In this document: piece after piece, positions 41,588 to 52,665 of the stretch
Position numbering within the stretch: position 1 is the stretch's first letter
Layout of the letters: every line of letters begins with the position of its first letter
Assembly: GCA_029204225.1 (NCBI GenBank)
Contig: CM055093.1
Location: 30,329,777-30,393,776 of the forward strand
Source of the DNA: Diphasiastrum complanatum
Lineage: Eukaryota > Streptophyta > Lycopodiopsida > Lycopodiales > Lycopodiaceae
Reading direction: 5' to 3'
Length of the DNA stretch: 64,000 nt
The notes under the pieces: model-generated
What the model was told of the DNA's origin: nothing
The model's input: only the letters and a program-made list of their open reading frames with translations
The model's database searches: none
Translations under genes and position numbers: made by a program

Positions 41588-44182
41588 ATGACCACTCCTC
41601 AGGGACCTGATCAACCCCAGGAGAGAGGCTTCGACGAACTTGAAACAGAAGCCTTGGCTTACAGAAAAGGGAAGGAACCCATGGAAGTAGAAGAACAGGA
41701 ACAGTTCGCCGAAGAACTCGACGAACTAGTTACCAAGGAGCAGTTCCTCCAATTGGTAACAGAAGTGGATGAACTGAAGCTGGCATTAGCCAATTTCAAG
41801 TCCAGTGTGGACGACTCGTTCGCTGAACTCAAAAACTTGATTTTGAGCTCCGCGAAAGGAAGCCTTCCCTCCACTTCTCAGTTATCCCCTTCTCCACTTC
41901 CATCAGTTTCGGGTGAGACTTTACGGTCTCACCCCAGTGTTTTTAAAGATTTAAAGCCTCCTACTTTTAATGGGGAAGAGAGGGATAGAAATGCAGATAT
42001 TCTACAAACCTTCCTCAGCAAATGGAAGAACATTCATGCTCTTAAACAGACCCCTGACCATTTGCAAGCAATTGAGGCCAGTCTTTCTTTAGGGCCTATG
42101 GCCTATAAGTGGTGGTTAAATCTCCAGGAGACTGGGCAGACTCCCCGGTCATGGAAAGCTTTTGAAGAAGCTTTCCTAAGAGAATTTCTACCAGAGAATG
42201 AACTTGATAGAGCCTGGGAAGCCTGGGAAAGAACAGTAATGGACAAGTCCCTCATCCAATATATCTCGCAGTATCGAGAGGCAATTTTAAAGATTAAAAA
42301 TATGGATGACTATCAAAAAATCAGGGGATTTGTCCGTGGCCTCAAAGATGAATATAAAGTAGAGGTCCAGAGAAACTCGCCTACTACCCTTGAGCAAGCT
42401 CTCAGATATGCTCAAATCTATGATGATTCAGTGGGTAGGAAGAGAGCGAGACAGCAACCACTTTCTGAGCAGCTTCCTCAGAAAGACTTTCAATTTAAAA
42501 AGAAATTTTTAAAAAGAAAGAAAGAAGATAAATTTAAAGGTGAAGCTCCTCAGAAACGCCCTTCACACATACAGCCCTTAAAACCAGATGATTTTGAGAA
42601 AGCCAAACAAGAACGTTTGTGCTTTGTGTGTATGGGCAAGGGACACACAGTCAGACAGTGTCCCAAGGGGCCTTTCACTAAAAAAGATAAAAAACAAGTT
42701 CATCTTGTTCAGACTGTATGTTTCCCCAGTGACTCGGCAGCTTCCGAGATCAAAGTGTATCATGAAGATCATGAACATTGTTGCCAGCTGACCTCTGCAA
42801 TGCTAGCGAGACCCTTCAGCTTTGGGCCGCATGACCTAGTACGTATGCATGGGAAAGTTGGTAACCAGTCAGTAAGAGTCATGGTTGATGATGGGGCAAC
42901 CCATAATTTCATCAACCACACCCTGGTTAAAAAGCTTAAACTACCAGAAGTACCTAGTCAGCATAGGTACATAGTTTCATTAGCTAAGGGTGAAGATAAA
43001 AAAATATGGGAAACTATGGTAAGTAGGTTAAATCTTGGTATTCAGGGGTACCAAGATCAAATAAACTTTCAGATAATGCACCTGGATCGAACAGACATTG
43101 TTCTCGGGAGAGATTGGCTCTACAGTTTAGGACCTTCCCTCCACAGAAACTATCAGGAGAACACCCTCAGCTTTCAGTATAAAGGCCGAGAGATCCAGTT
43201 GCATGGGGAGCATGATGTTCCCAACAGCCCTATGGTCTGCAGTTCAGAGCTCTGTCAGCTAATCGGAGACGAAGACCATCAGGTATTCTTATGTGACTTT
43301 CAGTTTATTCCTGAAGTTTCTATTTCCAGTTCTATTCAGCAGAAAATCAGTAAATTAGAAACTTTATTGTCTAAATTTAAAGATGTTTTTCCTAAAGATT
43401 TGCCACATGGTTTACCACCTAGCAGAGAGGTAGATCATGTAATAAACCTAGTACCAGGTACAGCACCTGTTTCTAAACCTCCGTATCGGGTCAGCCGAAC
43501 AGAAGATGAAGAAATAACTAGGCAGTTAACAGACTATCTTGGGAAAGGCCAAATTCAGACCAGTAGTTCACCATGGGCCTCACCAGTCCTATTGGTGAAA
43601 AAGAAAGAGGGGTCTATGCGTCTTTGCGTAGATTACAGAGCCCTCAATAAAGTCACAATTAAGAATAAATACCCTATGCCTCGGGCAGACGAGTTGTTTG
43701 ATCAACTCGACGGGGCTAAGTTTTTCAGTAAAATAGACCTTAGATCGGGATATCATCAAGTCCGTATAAAATCGGAAGATGTCTCGAAAACAGCTTTTAG
43801 GACTCGTCACGGTCATTATGAGTTTAAGGTGATGCCATTTGGGCTCACAAATGCTCCAGCTACCTTTATGACCTTGATGAACAGTGTCCTCAGACCATAC
43901 TTGGGTAAGTTTGTGGTCGTATTTTTAGATGACATCCTCGTCTACAACAAAACGAGGAAGGAGCATCTAAAACACCTCAGAAAGGTGTTTCGACTGCTCA
44001 GAAAGCATAAGCTTTATGCTAAACAATCCAAGTGTGAATTCTTCGTTGAAGAAGTAGCATATTTGGGTCACATTATCTCTTCAGATGGGATTAAGATGGA
44101 CCCAAATAAGGTTAAAGCCATACTCAGTTGGCTGAGACCTCAGAATATTACAGACGATTTGTCAAGGAATATGCTCAGATAG
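41588..44182 (+). pseudogene. Gypsy A Gag-protease-RT polyprotein, truncated by frameshift (864 codons)
   Basis: ATG at 41588. The N-terminus has an acidic coiled segment (residues 20-95), then Retrotrans_gag ([35 protein letters not shown]). A CCHC knuckle [14 protein letters not shown] is near residue 345. The aspartic protease [10 protein letters not shown] is near 434 (Asp-Gly context, with DDG in place of the usual DSG/DTG). RT has [37 protein letters not shown] and the active site [10 protein letters not shown] near 780. The frame ends abnormally just after ILSWLRPQN, where a short segment conserved in the family is missing and the frame shifts to that of the next open frame. Confidence 0.95.
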
Positions 44183-46329
44183 CAGTCCCTATGACAAATC
44201 TTCTTAAGGGGAAGGGAAAGGAGTTCATTTGGGAGTCTGCACAACAGGAGAGCTTTGATGCTCTCAAAACAGCCTTAGCTACAGCACCAGTCTTAAAAGT
44301 CGTCGACCCCAATCAGCCATTTGTGGTCGAAACAGATGCTAGCGACTTTGCAGTAGGCGCTGTGCTAACTCAGGGTGGACGACCAGTTGCGTTCGAGAGT
44401 AAAAAACTCGAGCCAGCTCAGACTAGGTACAGTGCCTATGAAAAGGAACTCTTTTCTATAGTCCATGCCCTTAAGACTTGGAGGCATTATTTGTATGGTG
44501 CCAACTTTGAGGTCCTGACAGACCATGAGAGTCTCAGATACCTTTGCAATCAACCTGAGCTTAGAGGTCGGAAAGCTCGTTGGGCAGAGTTGATGCAAGA
44601 GTTTGACATGTCTATCAGATATAGGCGTGGAAAATTCAATACAGTAGTAGATGCCCTTAGCAGAATGCCTATGATAAACGAGCTGAGTTTTACTCAGATT
44701 CGTAATGAGTTACTCGAGTCCTTGAGAGGGAAATGCCAGCATGATGCATTCTTCTCTATTATCTGGAACTCAGTCCAGAACAGACAGTTACAGACTCCAG
44801 AACCAGTTCCCGGGGCTGGTGCCAGTTCATCCAAGAATACGGCAGCTTCCGTTGAGGATGATGATGAGTCCGAGTATACGTCGTCAGATGACGTTGAGGA
44901 TTCTGAGCCTGTATTACCCAAGCAAACCCCAGTGGTTGAGGGTCAGTTGACTCAAGGATTCAAATGGAAACAGTATTCCATTCAGGATGAGTACTTGCTC
45001 TATAGAGATAGAGTATGTGTCCCCAATTCAGAGGATTATAGGCAGCAGGTCCTATATGAATGTCATGACAATCCTAGCGCGGGACACCCAGGCATACAGA
45101 AGACCTATGAGCTTCTTCGTAGGCAATTTTTCTGGCCCAGTATGAAAAAGGACGTCCACCAGTATGTAACCAGTTGCCAGAAATGTCAAGTAAATAAAGC
45201 AGAGCGTTTAAAGGCAGGAGGGTTGTTGCATCCCTTAGAAATACCAGCTGGTAAATGGGAGAGTATCTCCATGGATTTTATAGTAGGCCTGCCTAAAACC
45301 CAAAAGGGTAATGACGCTATATGGGTCACAGTTGACCGTCTGACCAAAATGGCTCATTTTATTCCGACCAAAACAACCGTTAGAGCTCCAGAGTTAGCGA
45401 GGTTGTTTGTAGACGGGCTATTTAAATTGTACGGTCTACCTTCCGGCATAGTTAGCGACCGGGACAGTAAGTTTACTGGAAATTTTTGGAAGGCAGTATT
45501 CCATCATCTCCATACTAAACTTAATATGAGTACCACTGACCATCCACAGACGGACGGTCAAACAGAAAGGGTAAATCAAGTGCTGGAGGATATGCTTCAT
45601 GCATACGTCAGCAAGAGACAGACTAATTGGGAGGAGTATCTCTCAATATTAGAGTTTGCTTACAACAGTACCAAACATTCAGCTACGGGATACAGCCCAT
45701 TTATGCTGATGTACGGTTTTCAGCCACGCTCACCCACAGCTGTAGGGTTTAAACAAGAAAAAGTTGAAGCAGCCAGAAACTTTTTAGAAGACCTAAACCA
45801 GATGATAGAACATGCTAAGCGTAGCATTAGACAATCCCAGGATCGAGCCAGGTATTATGCAGATCCACACAGACGGGATGTGCAGTTCTCCACTGGTGAG
45901 AAAGTCTACTTGAGAGTCCCAGTTGACTCTAAAACCCTCAAATCAGGAGTGTGTGCTAAGTTGTCTCCAAAGTATTGTGGTCCCTTTACCATCAGTAGGA
46001 GACTAGGCGAGGTCACCTATGAACTAGAACTCCCACACAGCAGTAAGGTTTTTCCAGTTTTTCATGTAAGTCAGTTACGAAAAGCCTTAACCAGATCAGA
46101 TAATCTGGTAGGGGACAGTGTTCTAGTTCTCCCATTGGATCCTCAACAACCTCCACATGAACCAGAGGAAATTCTTGATAGTAGAGAGACGCAGACTCGT
46201 CATACTCTATACCGAGAATATCTGGTTAAGTGGAATGATCAGCCTGTTGAGAATGCCACTTGGGAAAGAGGCAGCGTCCTTCGCAAGATTTTTCCAGACT
46301 TTGTCTTAGAGGACCAAGACGGTTCTTAA
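44128..46329 (+). pseudogene. Gypsy A RNase H-integrase-chromodomain part (733-codon frame)
   Basis: This is the continuation of the same polyprotein in another frame, not a gene with its own start. The first codons read [16 protein letters not shown], the segment expected just after the deletion. RNase H: VVETDASDFAVGAVL near residue 68, HYLYGANFEVLTDHESL. Integrase: HPGIQ...CQKCQVNKA zinc region near 320-360, catalytic Asp in SMDFIVGLPK (about 383), Asp in VSDRDSKFTG (about 443) and Glu in DGQTERVNQ (about 480). C-terminus: GPFTISRRLGEVTYEL and a chromodomain from about 670 (YREYLVKWNDQPVENATWE). All catalytic residues are present. The break upstream is the only obvious lesion. Confidence 0.95.
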
Positions 46330-46340
46330 GGGGGAGGGAG
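46328..46340 (+). other. Gypsy A polypurine tract
   Basis: AAGGGGGAGGGAG directly before the 3' LTR. Confidence 0.95.
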
Positions 46341-46698
46341 TGTTACGAGCTCGTAACCAGTGCCGAACCCTAGAGAACACAGATAGGTCAGATACCACAG
46401 TCAGGGTCGTGTCCAGCGTACATGACCAACAGGGCAAGACAGTGTGAGTAGTGTGCCCCAGCACGGTCCATAGCCATGGCGGGCCTAACACAGCCTAGGG
46501 ACCCTGTCAGCAGGATAGGGCCCCCAGTTGGGTCCCGACGTGCAGTCGGCCACGTCAGTGCCACGTGGCCGACACTTGGCAGTAGCATGCTACCAGTCCT
46601 CACACTGGGCTAGGAGGGGCTTACTCTATATCAGGGAGTAGGCAAGGTTGGGTGGATCAATTAGTGTTTGCCCTACTGTGGTATTAGGATCTATTACA
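46341..46698 (+). repeat. Gypsy A 3' LTR
   Basis: Same length as the 5' LTR. Differences seen: GCTTGT versus GCTCGT near the start, GTGGTGTT versus GTGGTATT, and CTACTACA versus CTATTACA at the end. Followed by the ATCTC duplicate. Confidence 0.97.
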
Positions 46699-46703
46699 AT
46701 CTC

Positions 46704-47433
46704 CTACAGACAGCACATCCACTCTGTACTTTCACATATGCACACCTGTAATATTATGTAACATATATATACTGGACACCATTCGTGTAAGAGACGATGA
46801 ATAGAGCAGAAGAAGATGACATAAACGAAGTAGATGCCCTGAGCATTGATTCTTCACTTTCATCAAAATTAAGGTTTTATTCCTTTTTACAAATTGAAAT
46901 AAGCTTTGTAGGGCACGCGGTTTCGTCCGCTACTGTATTGTAATCTATCGCATTATTGACATGTATACATGATATACTTAATCTGATACAGTTCATTGTT
47001 ATGCGTTCAGATCTATGTTAATATTGTTATGCTCATCATTCATTCTGTCTGATTTTTCTAGTTCTTCTTACTGGTAATAGACAATTAACATTTAGTCTTG
47101 TCTTTCGCGAATCATCCGCGACTAATTATCAGTCGAGCACAGTCTAGCTCTTCGCGAATCATTCACGACATATTATTTGTCTTGCTATTCACGACAAATT
47201 ATTCTTCTGGTGCTTCATCTATTAATGTTTGGCTACGTAATCTAGAATGACCGTGATTTCTATCACTAAAGTTCTGTCATTTTGATAGGCGTAGTCATGC
47301 TTACGGAGAGAGTCGTATAGTTCATTCCGCTGCGCACGAACATTTTCTGTTCGAGTTCGTTTCTCGTTCGTTTCTTGTTCGAGTTCGTTTCTCGTTCGTG
47401 TTCGTCATAAATTCTTCTCCTCTCTCTCCAACA
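46704..47433 (+). repeat. Copia C 3' LTR, right piece
   Basis: Continues the B/C LTR from CTACAGACAGC to CTCTCCAACA, with TCGCGAATCATCCGCGACT repeat words at about 47105-47200. About 60 bp differing from the other LTRs is present near 46840. Followed by ACATA. Confidence 0.93.
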
Positions 47434-47438
47434 ACATA

Positions 47439-48200
47439 CACAAGTAACAAATGTCCCTTCTCACTCTCCACATAGTAGAGTGGTAAGCTATTATGGTCTT
47501 CAGCTAAATTTGGGAACATGCTTGACGATATTACCAAGACTCCCACTCCACCTTTTTCGGTTGAGGACTTTCCTGCTGTGCTCGGGACAAAACTCTTGAC
47601 ATCTGTTGAATGATTCTCTTGTTGGCTCTTCATCAAGTTTGACCTTTCTTGATTCTCACCTCCAACCTTATGGTTTGCATTATGCCCTTGATTTTTCAAC
47701 TAATGGTTTCGTACTAGACATTCAGTGCTGCATGATCTCCGTAACAATATCCACACTAGTCCGATTGAAAAAAAATTCATTCTACATGCCTTAGGATCAT
47801 GTTGGTCATCTTCTTGATGGTCTTGGTCAACTTTGTGACATGCGGCACTTGGTTCTGTCTCTTGACTATGATGTGAGGCCACGTCTTCCTCTCTTGTCTG
47901 ATTGGCTAGCATTGTTATTTCTGGTTCCTCTGATGCCCCATTCGATGATGTAGCAATAGAATAAGGATAATTCACTGTCTCCATCGAGATCTTTGTTTCC
48001 GTAAGGGTGACATCTTGACATATTTTTACAAATGAAGTATAGGCTGCCAAATTTGCCATGCCAGATCTGATCTCATTGAGCAGTCCGACATAATAGTTCA
48101 CCATTATGGTTTCTATAGGTAGAGGTGGATTGCAACTCTTCATCATGTTGTAAATTCTATAGGTGTATTGTTGAATTAACATCTGGATTTGAGATAACAA
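47439..48200 (-). pseudogene. Gag-like relic M, part 1
   Basis: Minus strand. 48200-47700 reads LLSQ-type helical sequence including MLIQQYTYRIYNMMKSCNPP, LPIETIMVNYYVGLLNEIRS, then a polar linker. 47699-47439 continues in a second frame with NSLPLYYVESEKGHLLLVYV and stops at the copia C insertion. The YYVGLLNEIR block resembles the YYxGLxxxIR helix of gypsy gag proteins, hence the assignment. When copia C and one ACATA are removed, the frame passes into 38255-37353 without a break. Confidence 0.55.
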
Positions 48201-48403
48201 TGCAAGTGGAGTCGCCAGTAGAATCTAGCAGAGATAGCTGGTTATTGGATTGCTTCAGTGCCAATACAATGGTGGTGTTCCAAAAAAAAAATTGAACAAG
48301 AAAAGAAAAGAGTAAATAAAAAATTGGTCACCATGGATGAAAAAATTATGAACAAAAAAAAAAAAAACAGAAAGTGGAGTAAGAGATGAATGTATTGATG
48401 GAT
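48201..48403. other. A-rich spacer between relic M and element D
   Basis: Contains two A-runs (48280 and 48354) and no coding. Ends in TGGAT, the target duplicate of D. Confidence 0.6.
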
Positions 48404-48882
48404 TGTTATGTCCATGTCCTGAACATAGGATTCAGTATAGTCCTAGATTTGGATACACGGTACTCCATAGCTCAAGATTATTGGTTATGCCACATCATAC
48501 TAGACGGGACCCGTAAAGTAATTAATAACCTTGTGAGGCCCAGACACATAAATTGGAGTTAGTACAAGGTTTGGGACAGTCAATGCATGTGTAGAGTATC
48601 AATAACAATTGGATTTATTAATAGGGGAGTTTAGACCTTGTATTACCACATGCACAAGGTGGTCTTGGGTCTATATAACTAGATGGAACTCGCCCTACTC
48701 CACCATTCCTTTAGTGATTCATTGCCAAGTCTTCTCTCTCTACTCTTGCTTCCTATTCCTTGGCTTGGGGGTGAAGCTATTGGAGTTTGATCGATTGCTT
48801 CTACTTGGTTGGGAGGTTTCTCCATATTGTGTTCTCTATTGTTTTGTCTTGTAAGCAGGATCTTGAGGAGCTTTCCCTTACA
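48404..48882 (+). repeat. Gypsy D 5' LTR (479 bp)
   Basis: Borders fixed by TGGAT on the left and the primer site at 48884. Its last about 95 bp (from TTGATCGATTGCTTC) match 52666-52761. Confidence 0.9.
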
Positions 48883-48883
48883 T

Positions 48884-48895
48884 TGGTATCAGAGC
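48884..48895 (+). other. Gypsy D primer binding site
   Basis: TGGTATCAGAGC one base after the LTR, complementary to initiator Met-tRNA. Confidence 0.93.
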
Positions 48896-49222
48896 AAGAC
48901 TTACGAAGATCGGAGAACTTGGAGTGGTGTTGCTTTTCATCGATATTTTGGCGTGGATCAATTGGTATTCTCATCTAGGTGGAGAACAAGACTCCAAGTG
49001 GGTGTATTCTCCCAGTTTCCATTTTCATGTTGTTAAGATCCAATTCTCTCGAAATGTTTTTGGGGTTTATAAAGGATTGTCCTTGAAAGCCAATTTGTGA
49101 TGTTTCTTTGGAGCTTTTTCTTGTGTAACTCAATTCTTTTGTAGATCTTAATTTTTTAGCAAGTGTACTTTCATTTTAGGGGTCATTAATGATGCAAGCT
49201 AATTCTTTCCATACTCAATGAC

Positions 49223-50037
49223 ATGAACCATCGGAATAATATGAGAGATCAACAAATGGAAGTTCTTTTGAACCAAGTTAAATTGTTGTCTTCGCCGAAT
49301 CTCAATTTTCAACTGGAGACCTATTCGGAGGAGAAGAAGGAGAAGAAATCAGAAGTAGTGGAGGACTGGCTTGTTAAATGGAGCATTTACTTCAGCTTGC
49401 ATGGAGTTTCTGATGAGAAAAAAATTGAAAGTATCGTGTTATTTTTACGCGACAAGGCATCGTGGTGGTGGCGGGATTTGTTGGTGAAGCCCACTACCTG
49501 GGATGTTTTTGCAGAAGTTTCCAAAAAAGCTTTCGCAATAGCTGATGATATGGATTACTACCAGAAATTTGTGAATTGCAAAATGGATAGTAAGAGCCTG
49601 GGCTCTTATATCCAAGAATTTATGGACCTCTTGAATAAAGTGCCATCATTCGCTGCTAAGTTGGCTTATGGCAATTTGTCCTAGATTTGCCTACCGACTA
49701 TCAGAATGAATGCACGAGCAATGTGCTTCAAAACTTTGAAGATGCTTTTCAGATTGCAAAAGCATATGATTCCACACTTGTGGCATCCAGGAAGCAGCCT
49801 CAACAGATTCCAACCACCTTGAAAACCAAAAAGGAGAAGAAGCACGGTCCAGACCGAGCAACAAAATACTTTGACGAGTTAGATCAATTGCCGTCGGAAC
49901 CCCTGAAACCGAAGAAAAAGTAGTTGAAGAAATCTATGGCCCGGATGAAGGCCAAGAAAGAGAATCTTTGTTTCATCTGTAACAAGCTTGGACATATAAT
50001 GAAATTTTGTCCTGAATGAAAGAAACATGCGGCATAG
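49223..50037 (+). pseudogene. Gypsy D gag
   Basis: Reads MEVLLNQVKLLSS, then VEDWLVKWSIYFSLHGVSDE, DKASWWWRDLL and DMDYYQKFVNCKMDSKSLGS, a Retrotrans_gag domain. A stop at 49682 is followed in another frame by DAFQIAKAYDSTL and a Lys-rich linker. The zinc knuckle CFICNKLGHIMKFC is at about 49974-50015. Two stops interrupt it. Confidence 0.9.
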
Positions 50038-50184
50038 ATGATAGAAATCCTTGGAGGTAAAGGTAAAACTTTGGGAATCAACTTGTCTGATTGTGAGTAT
50101 GAATGATCTTTCAGTACTGCTTCTTTCTTGCCTAATGAACTTTTTCGTTTAACAGACACTAAAATATTTAGAAGTGAGTATTTT

Positions 50185-50682
50185 ATAAGACAATGGTTCT
50201 ACTCATAATTTCATTAATTCTCGTCTTGTGCAAAGACTCAGCTTGAAAACTGAAGCCAATAATCATTGTTGGATTTATCTCCTCTACCCTCCTAAATCCC
50301 ATGTTAATCTAGTTCCATTCATAATGATGCATATTCACTTGCATTGTCGCGTAGCTCCACTACTAAAGACGAGTAAGTAAAGGTTGGCCGACATATCGGA
50401 CTAGACCGACATATCAAGAAAGTGTCGAATCTCTCAGTTTTAATACAAGGACATAGAGAATTAGCTAGTTTCCATGTTTTAGATCTAGCTCGCACTGATT
50501 TAATTTTTAGATATGAATGGTTATTTAGCGAAGCGCCTTTTCTGATTATTGATTTTGAGAAGCATGTTCTCACTTTCAATGAAAGTGATAAGGTAGTTAC
50601 TTTATTTGGCAATAATTTTGTACATCCGTCAGATGAAACTTCTACAGTTAATATAATTGAAGCATTTGATTATTTAGTATGA
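50185..50682 (+). pseudogene. Gypsy D protease region, interrupted by an LTR fragment
   Basis: DNGSTHNFINSRLVQRLSLK (50190-50250) is the aspartic protease start. The sequence is then broken at 50267 by about 140 bp that begins like the copia B/C LTR. Protease coding resumes with VSNLSVLIQGHRELASFHV, LDLARTDLIFRYEWLF and IIDFEKHVLTF. Confidence 0.85.
50267..50408 (+). repeat. Copia B/C-like LTR start fragment inside element D protease
   Basis: TGTTGGATTTATCTCC, then CTCCTAAATCCCATGTTAATCT and CCATTCAT-ATGATGCATATT follow the first about 90 bp of the B/C LTR with changes. The rest (with repeated CCGACATATC) does not match. It interrupts gypsy coding, so it is an insertion, perhaps a solo or very short LTR derivative. 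Right border uncertain; flank ATCAT may be part of a duplication. Confidence 0.6.
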
Positions 50683-50791
50683 AATTTTTTCAGTATTTGC
50701 TATTCCAATTCTGGATGTTTCTGATGTGTATTTAAATAGTTGTGAATTTTTCGCAATTCTTAACTCAGTAAGTTTAGATCACGAATAAGCA

Positions 50792-51560
50792 ATGAAAAAT
50801 CAGATCATAAGTGAATCTAAAGATGTTTTTCTATCAGAATTACCTCATGGTTTACCAGCATCTAGGTCAATAGACCACATAATAGAGTTAATTCCAAGAA
50901 TTCAATCTGTCTCTAGACAACCTTATAGGTTCTCTCAGAAAGAAGAGATAGAGATTTCAAATCAAATAGAAAATTATCTGAGGATGGGACATATACAACC
51001 TAGTAAATCACCATGGGTGCTCTTGTTTTTTTGAAGGCAAAGAAAGATGGAGATTTTCGGATGTGTGTTGACTACAAGGGGTTGAATAACTGTCAAGAAT
51101 AAATATTCGATGACCTTGTAGAGTCGCTTAGGGGGAGTGAAGTATTTCATTAAGATAGATCTCAAGACATGGTGCCATCAGATTAGGATCAAGTCAGAAG
51201 ATGTCCAAAAGACTGAATTTCATACTAGGTTTGGCCATTATGAGTTCTTAGTAATGCTCCAACGACATTCCAGCGAATGATGAACAATTTATTTTGTCCA
51301 TATTTGGTAAAGTTTGTGGTAGTATTCCTAGATGATATTCTCGTCTACAATAAGACCTTTGAGGAACACATAGAGCACTTGAGAATTGTCTTGATGAAAC
51401 TTCGGTAGGAGTTACTCTATGCTAAAGAATCCAAATGTGAATTCTTTAAGCATGAGCTAGTTTATCTCGGTCATAAGATCACTGCTTATGGGATCAAAAT
51501 TGACAAGGATATAATCAAAAAAATGGTGGATTGGTCGATCTCGCAAACTGTGAGACAAGT
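50792..51560 (+). pseudogene. Gypsy D reverse transcriptase
   Basis: SKDVFLSELPHGLPASRSID, RMGHIQPSKSPW, then broken palm sequence, [20 protein letters not shown] and [16 protein letters not shown] (active site intact), KCEFFKHELVYLGHKITAYG. Multiple frameshifts and stops (51034, about 51100, 51407). Confidence 0.92.
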
Positions 51561-51599
51561 TAAACATTCTTAGGATTTATTGTTTTCTTTCAAAGATTT

Positions 51600-52140
51600 A
51601 TTGAGGATTATGCTAAGGTAGGAGCTATGTTCAATAATTTGACAATAGGGATTGTTAATAAAATGAAAAAGAGGAATCAACCTAGTCCACCTATTGTGTG
51701 GAACGAGGAATTGAATCGGTGTTTTGAAAAACTCAAAGCCCTGGTTGTTTTAGCTCCCATGTTACAAATTGCAAATCCAGATTTATCTTACGTCGTGGGA
51801 ACTGACGCAAGTGATACTGCAATTGGAGCGGTTTTATTACAGATGGATAGGCCACTAGCATTTGAAAGCAAAAAATTCATTGGTCCTCAGTTGTGTTATA
51901 CCACGCTAAAAAAATAAATTATTTGCAGTTATCCATGCACTTAAGACCTGGAGACACTACTTGTATGATAGTAAGTTTATAGTGTATACGGATCACCAAC
52001 CTCTTAAGTATTTTTGTAATCAACATGATCTTTGGGGGATGAAAGCTCGATGGTCTAAATTGATGCAAGAATTTGATCATGAAATCTGTTATGCAAGAGG
52101 CAGTTCGAATCAAGTTGCAGATGTCAGATTGGTGAACTGA
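51600..52140 (+). pseudogene. Gypsy D RNase H
   Basis: WNEELNRCFEKLKALVVLAP, VGTDASDTAIGAVLLQMDRP and LAFESKKF, a frame break near 51916, then HALKTWRHYL-like and YTDHQPLKYF-like sequence, ending QVADVR. The catalytic Asp of TDAS is present, but the domain is frame-broken. Confidence 0.9.
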
Positions 52141-52299
52141 ACGAGTTGTCATTCACCCAGATTTCTACGGACCTATATCTTTCGATGAGAGAAAAATATG
52201 AAACAGATTTTCATTATGGTCATATTTGAAATATTGTTCCGACTGGAAGAAATGAGGACAATGTTGAGTCGAGTTCACAGGAGACTCAACTAACAAAGA

Positions 52300-52665
52300 A
52301 ATATAATAAGATTGTGGAACAATACACCATTCGAGATGAATTTCTCTTTCAGAATGGAAAGGTTTGTGTGCCTAGAGATGATAAGCTCAAACACAAGATT
52401 TTGTTTGAATGTCGTGACATACCCTGTAGGACATCCTGGTATACATAGGGCTCTTGACTTGGTCATAAAGGAGTTTTATTGGCCAAAACTCAAACCATAC
52501 GTCGAGTCATATGTGATTAAATGCAAGCCTTCAGCAAAGGCTGAACGCCTTAAGGCTGGTGGTTTGTTGCATCCATTGGATATCCCTGATAAGAGATGGA
52601 AAAGCATATCGATGGATTTTGTAGTTGGACTTTCGAAGACCCAACAACATAATGATTCTATGAAA
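52300..52665 (+). pseudogene. Gypsy D integrase N-terminal part
   Basis: HPGIHRALDLVIKEFYWPKL, KCKPSAKAERLKAGGLLHPL and ISMDFVVGLSKTQQHND. The zinc region has lost one Cys (KCKPSAKAE where C-x2-C is expected), and only the first catalytic Asp remains before the sequence joins the LTR at about 52665. Confidence 0.92.

Larger units (their letters stand above)
40335..46698 (+). mobile_element. Ty3/gypsy chromovirus A, nearly complete and young
   Basis: 358-bp LTRs (40335-40692 and 46341-46698), TG..CA ends, flanked by ATCTC at 40330-40334 and 46699-46703. Primer site, leader, gag-protease-RT, RNase H-integrase-chromodomain and polypurine tract are all in order. The LTRs differ at only three positions, all transitions. 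A deletion at the RT to RNase H boundary splits the polyprotein into two frames, so this copy is probably not autonomous. Confidence 0.97.
38256..47433 (+). mobile_element. Copia element C, carrying gypsy A in its 3' LTR
   Basis: Starts TGTTGGATTTA and ends CCAACA, flanked by ACATA at 38251-38255 and 47434-47438. Without gypsy A it is about 2.8 kb: a 5' LTR that lacks its own 3' end, a gag gene, and a 3' LTR that lacks its 5' part. It has no primer site and no pol. Same family as B. Confidence 0.93.

Noticed and set aside
44128-44182. Two separate genes or programmed frameshift between the two gypsy A frames
   Set aside because: The overlap lacks a slippery site that I can recognise, and a conserved block of the family is missing at the junction, so a deletion explains it better.
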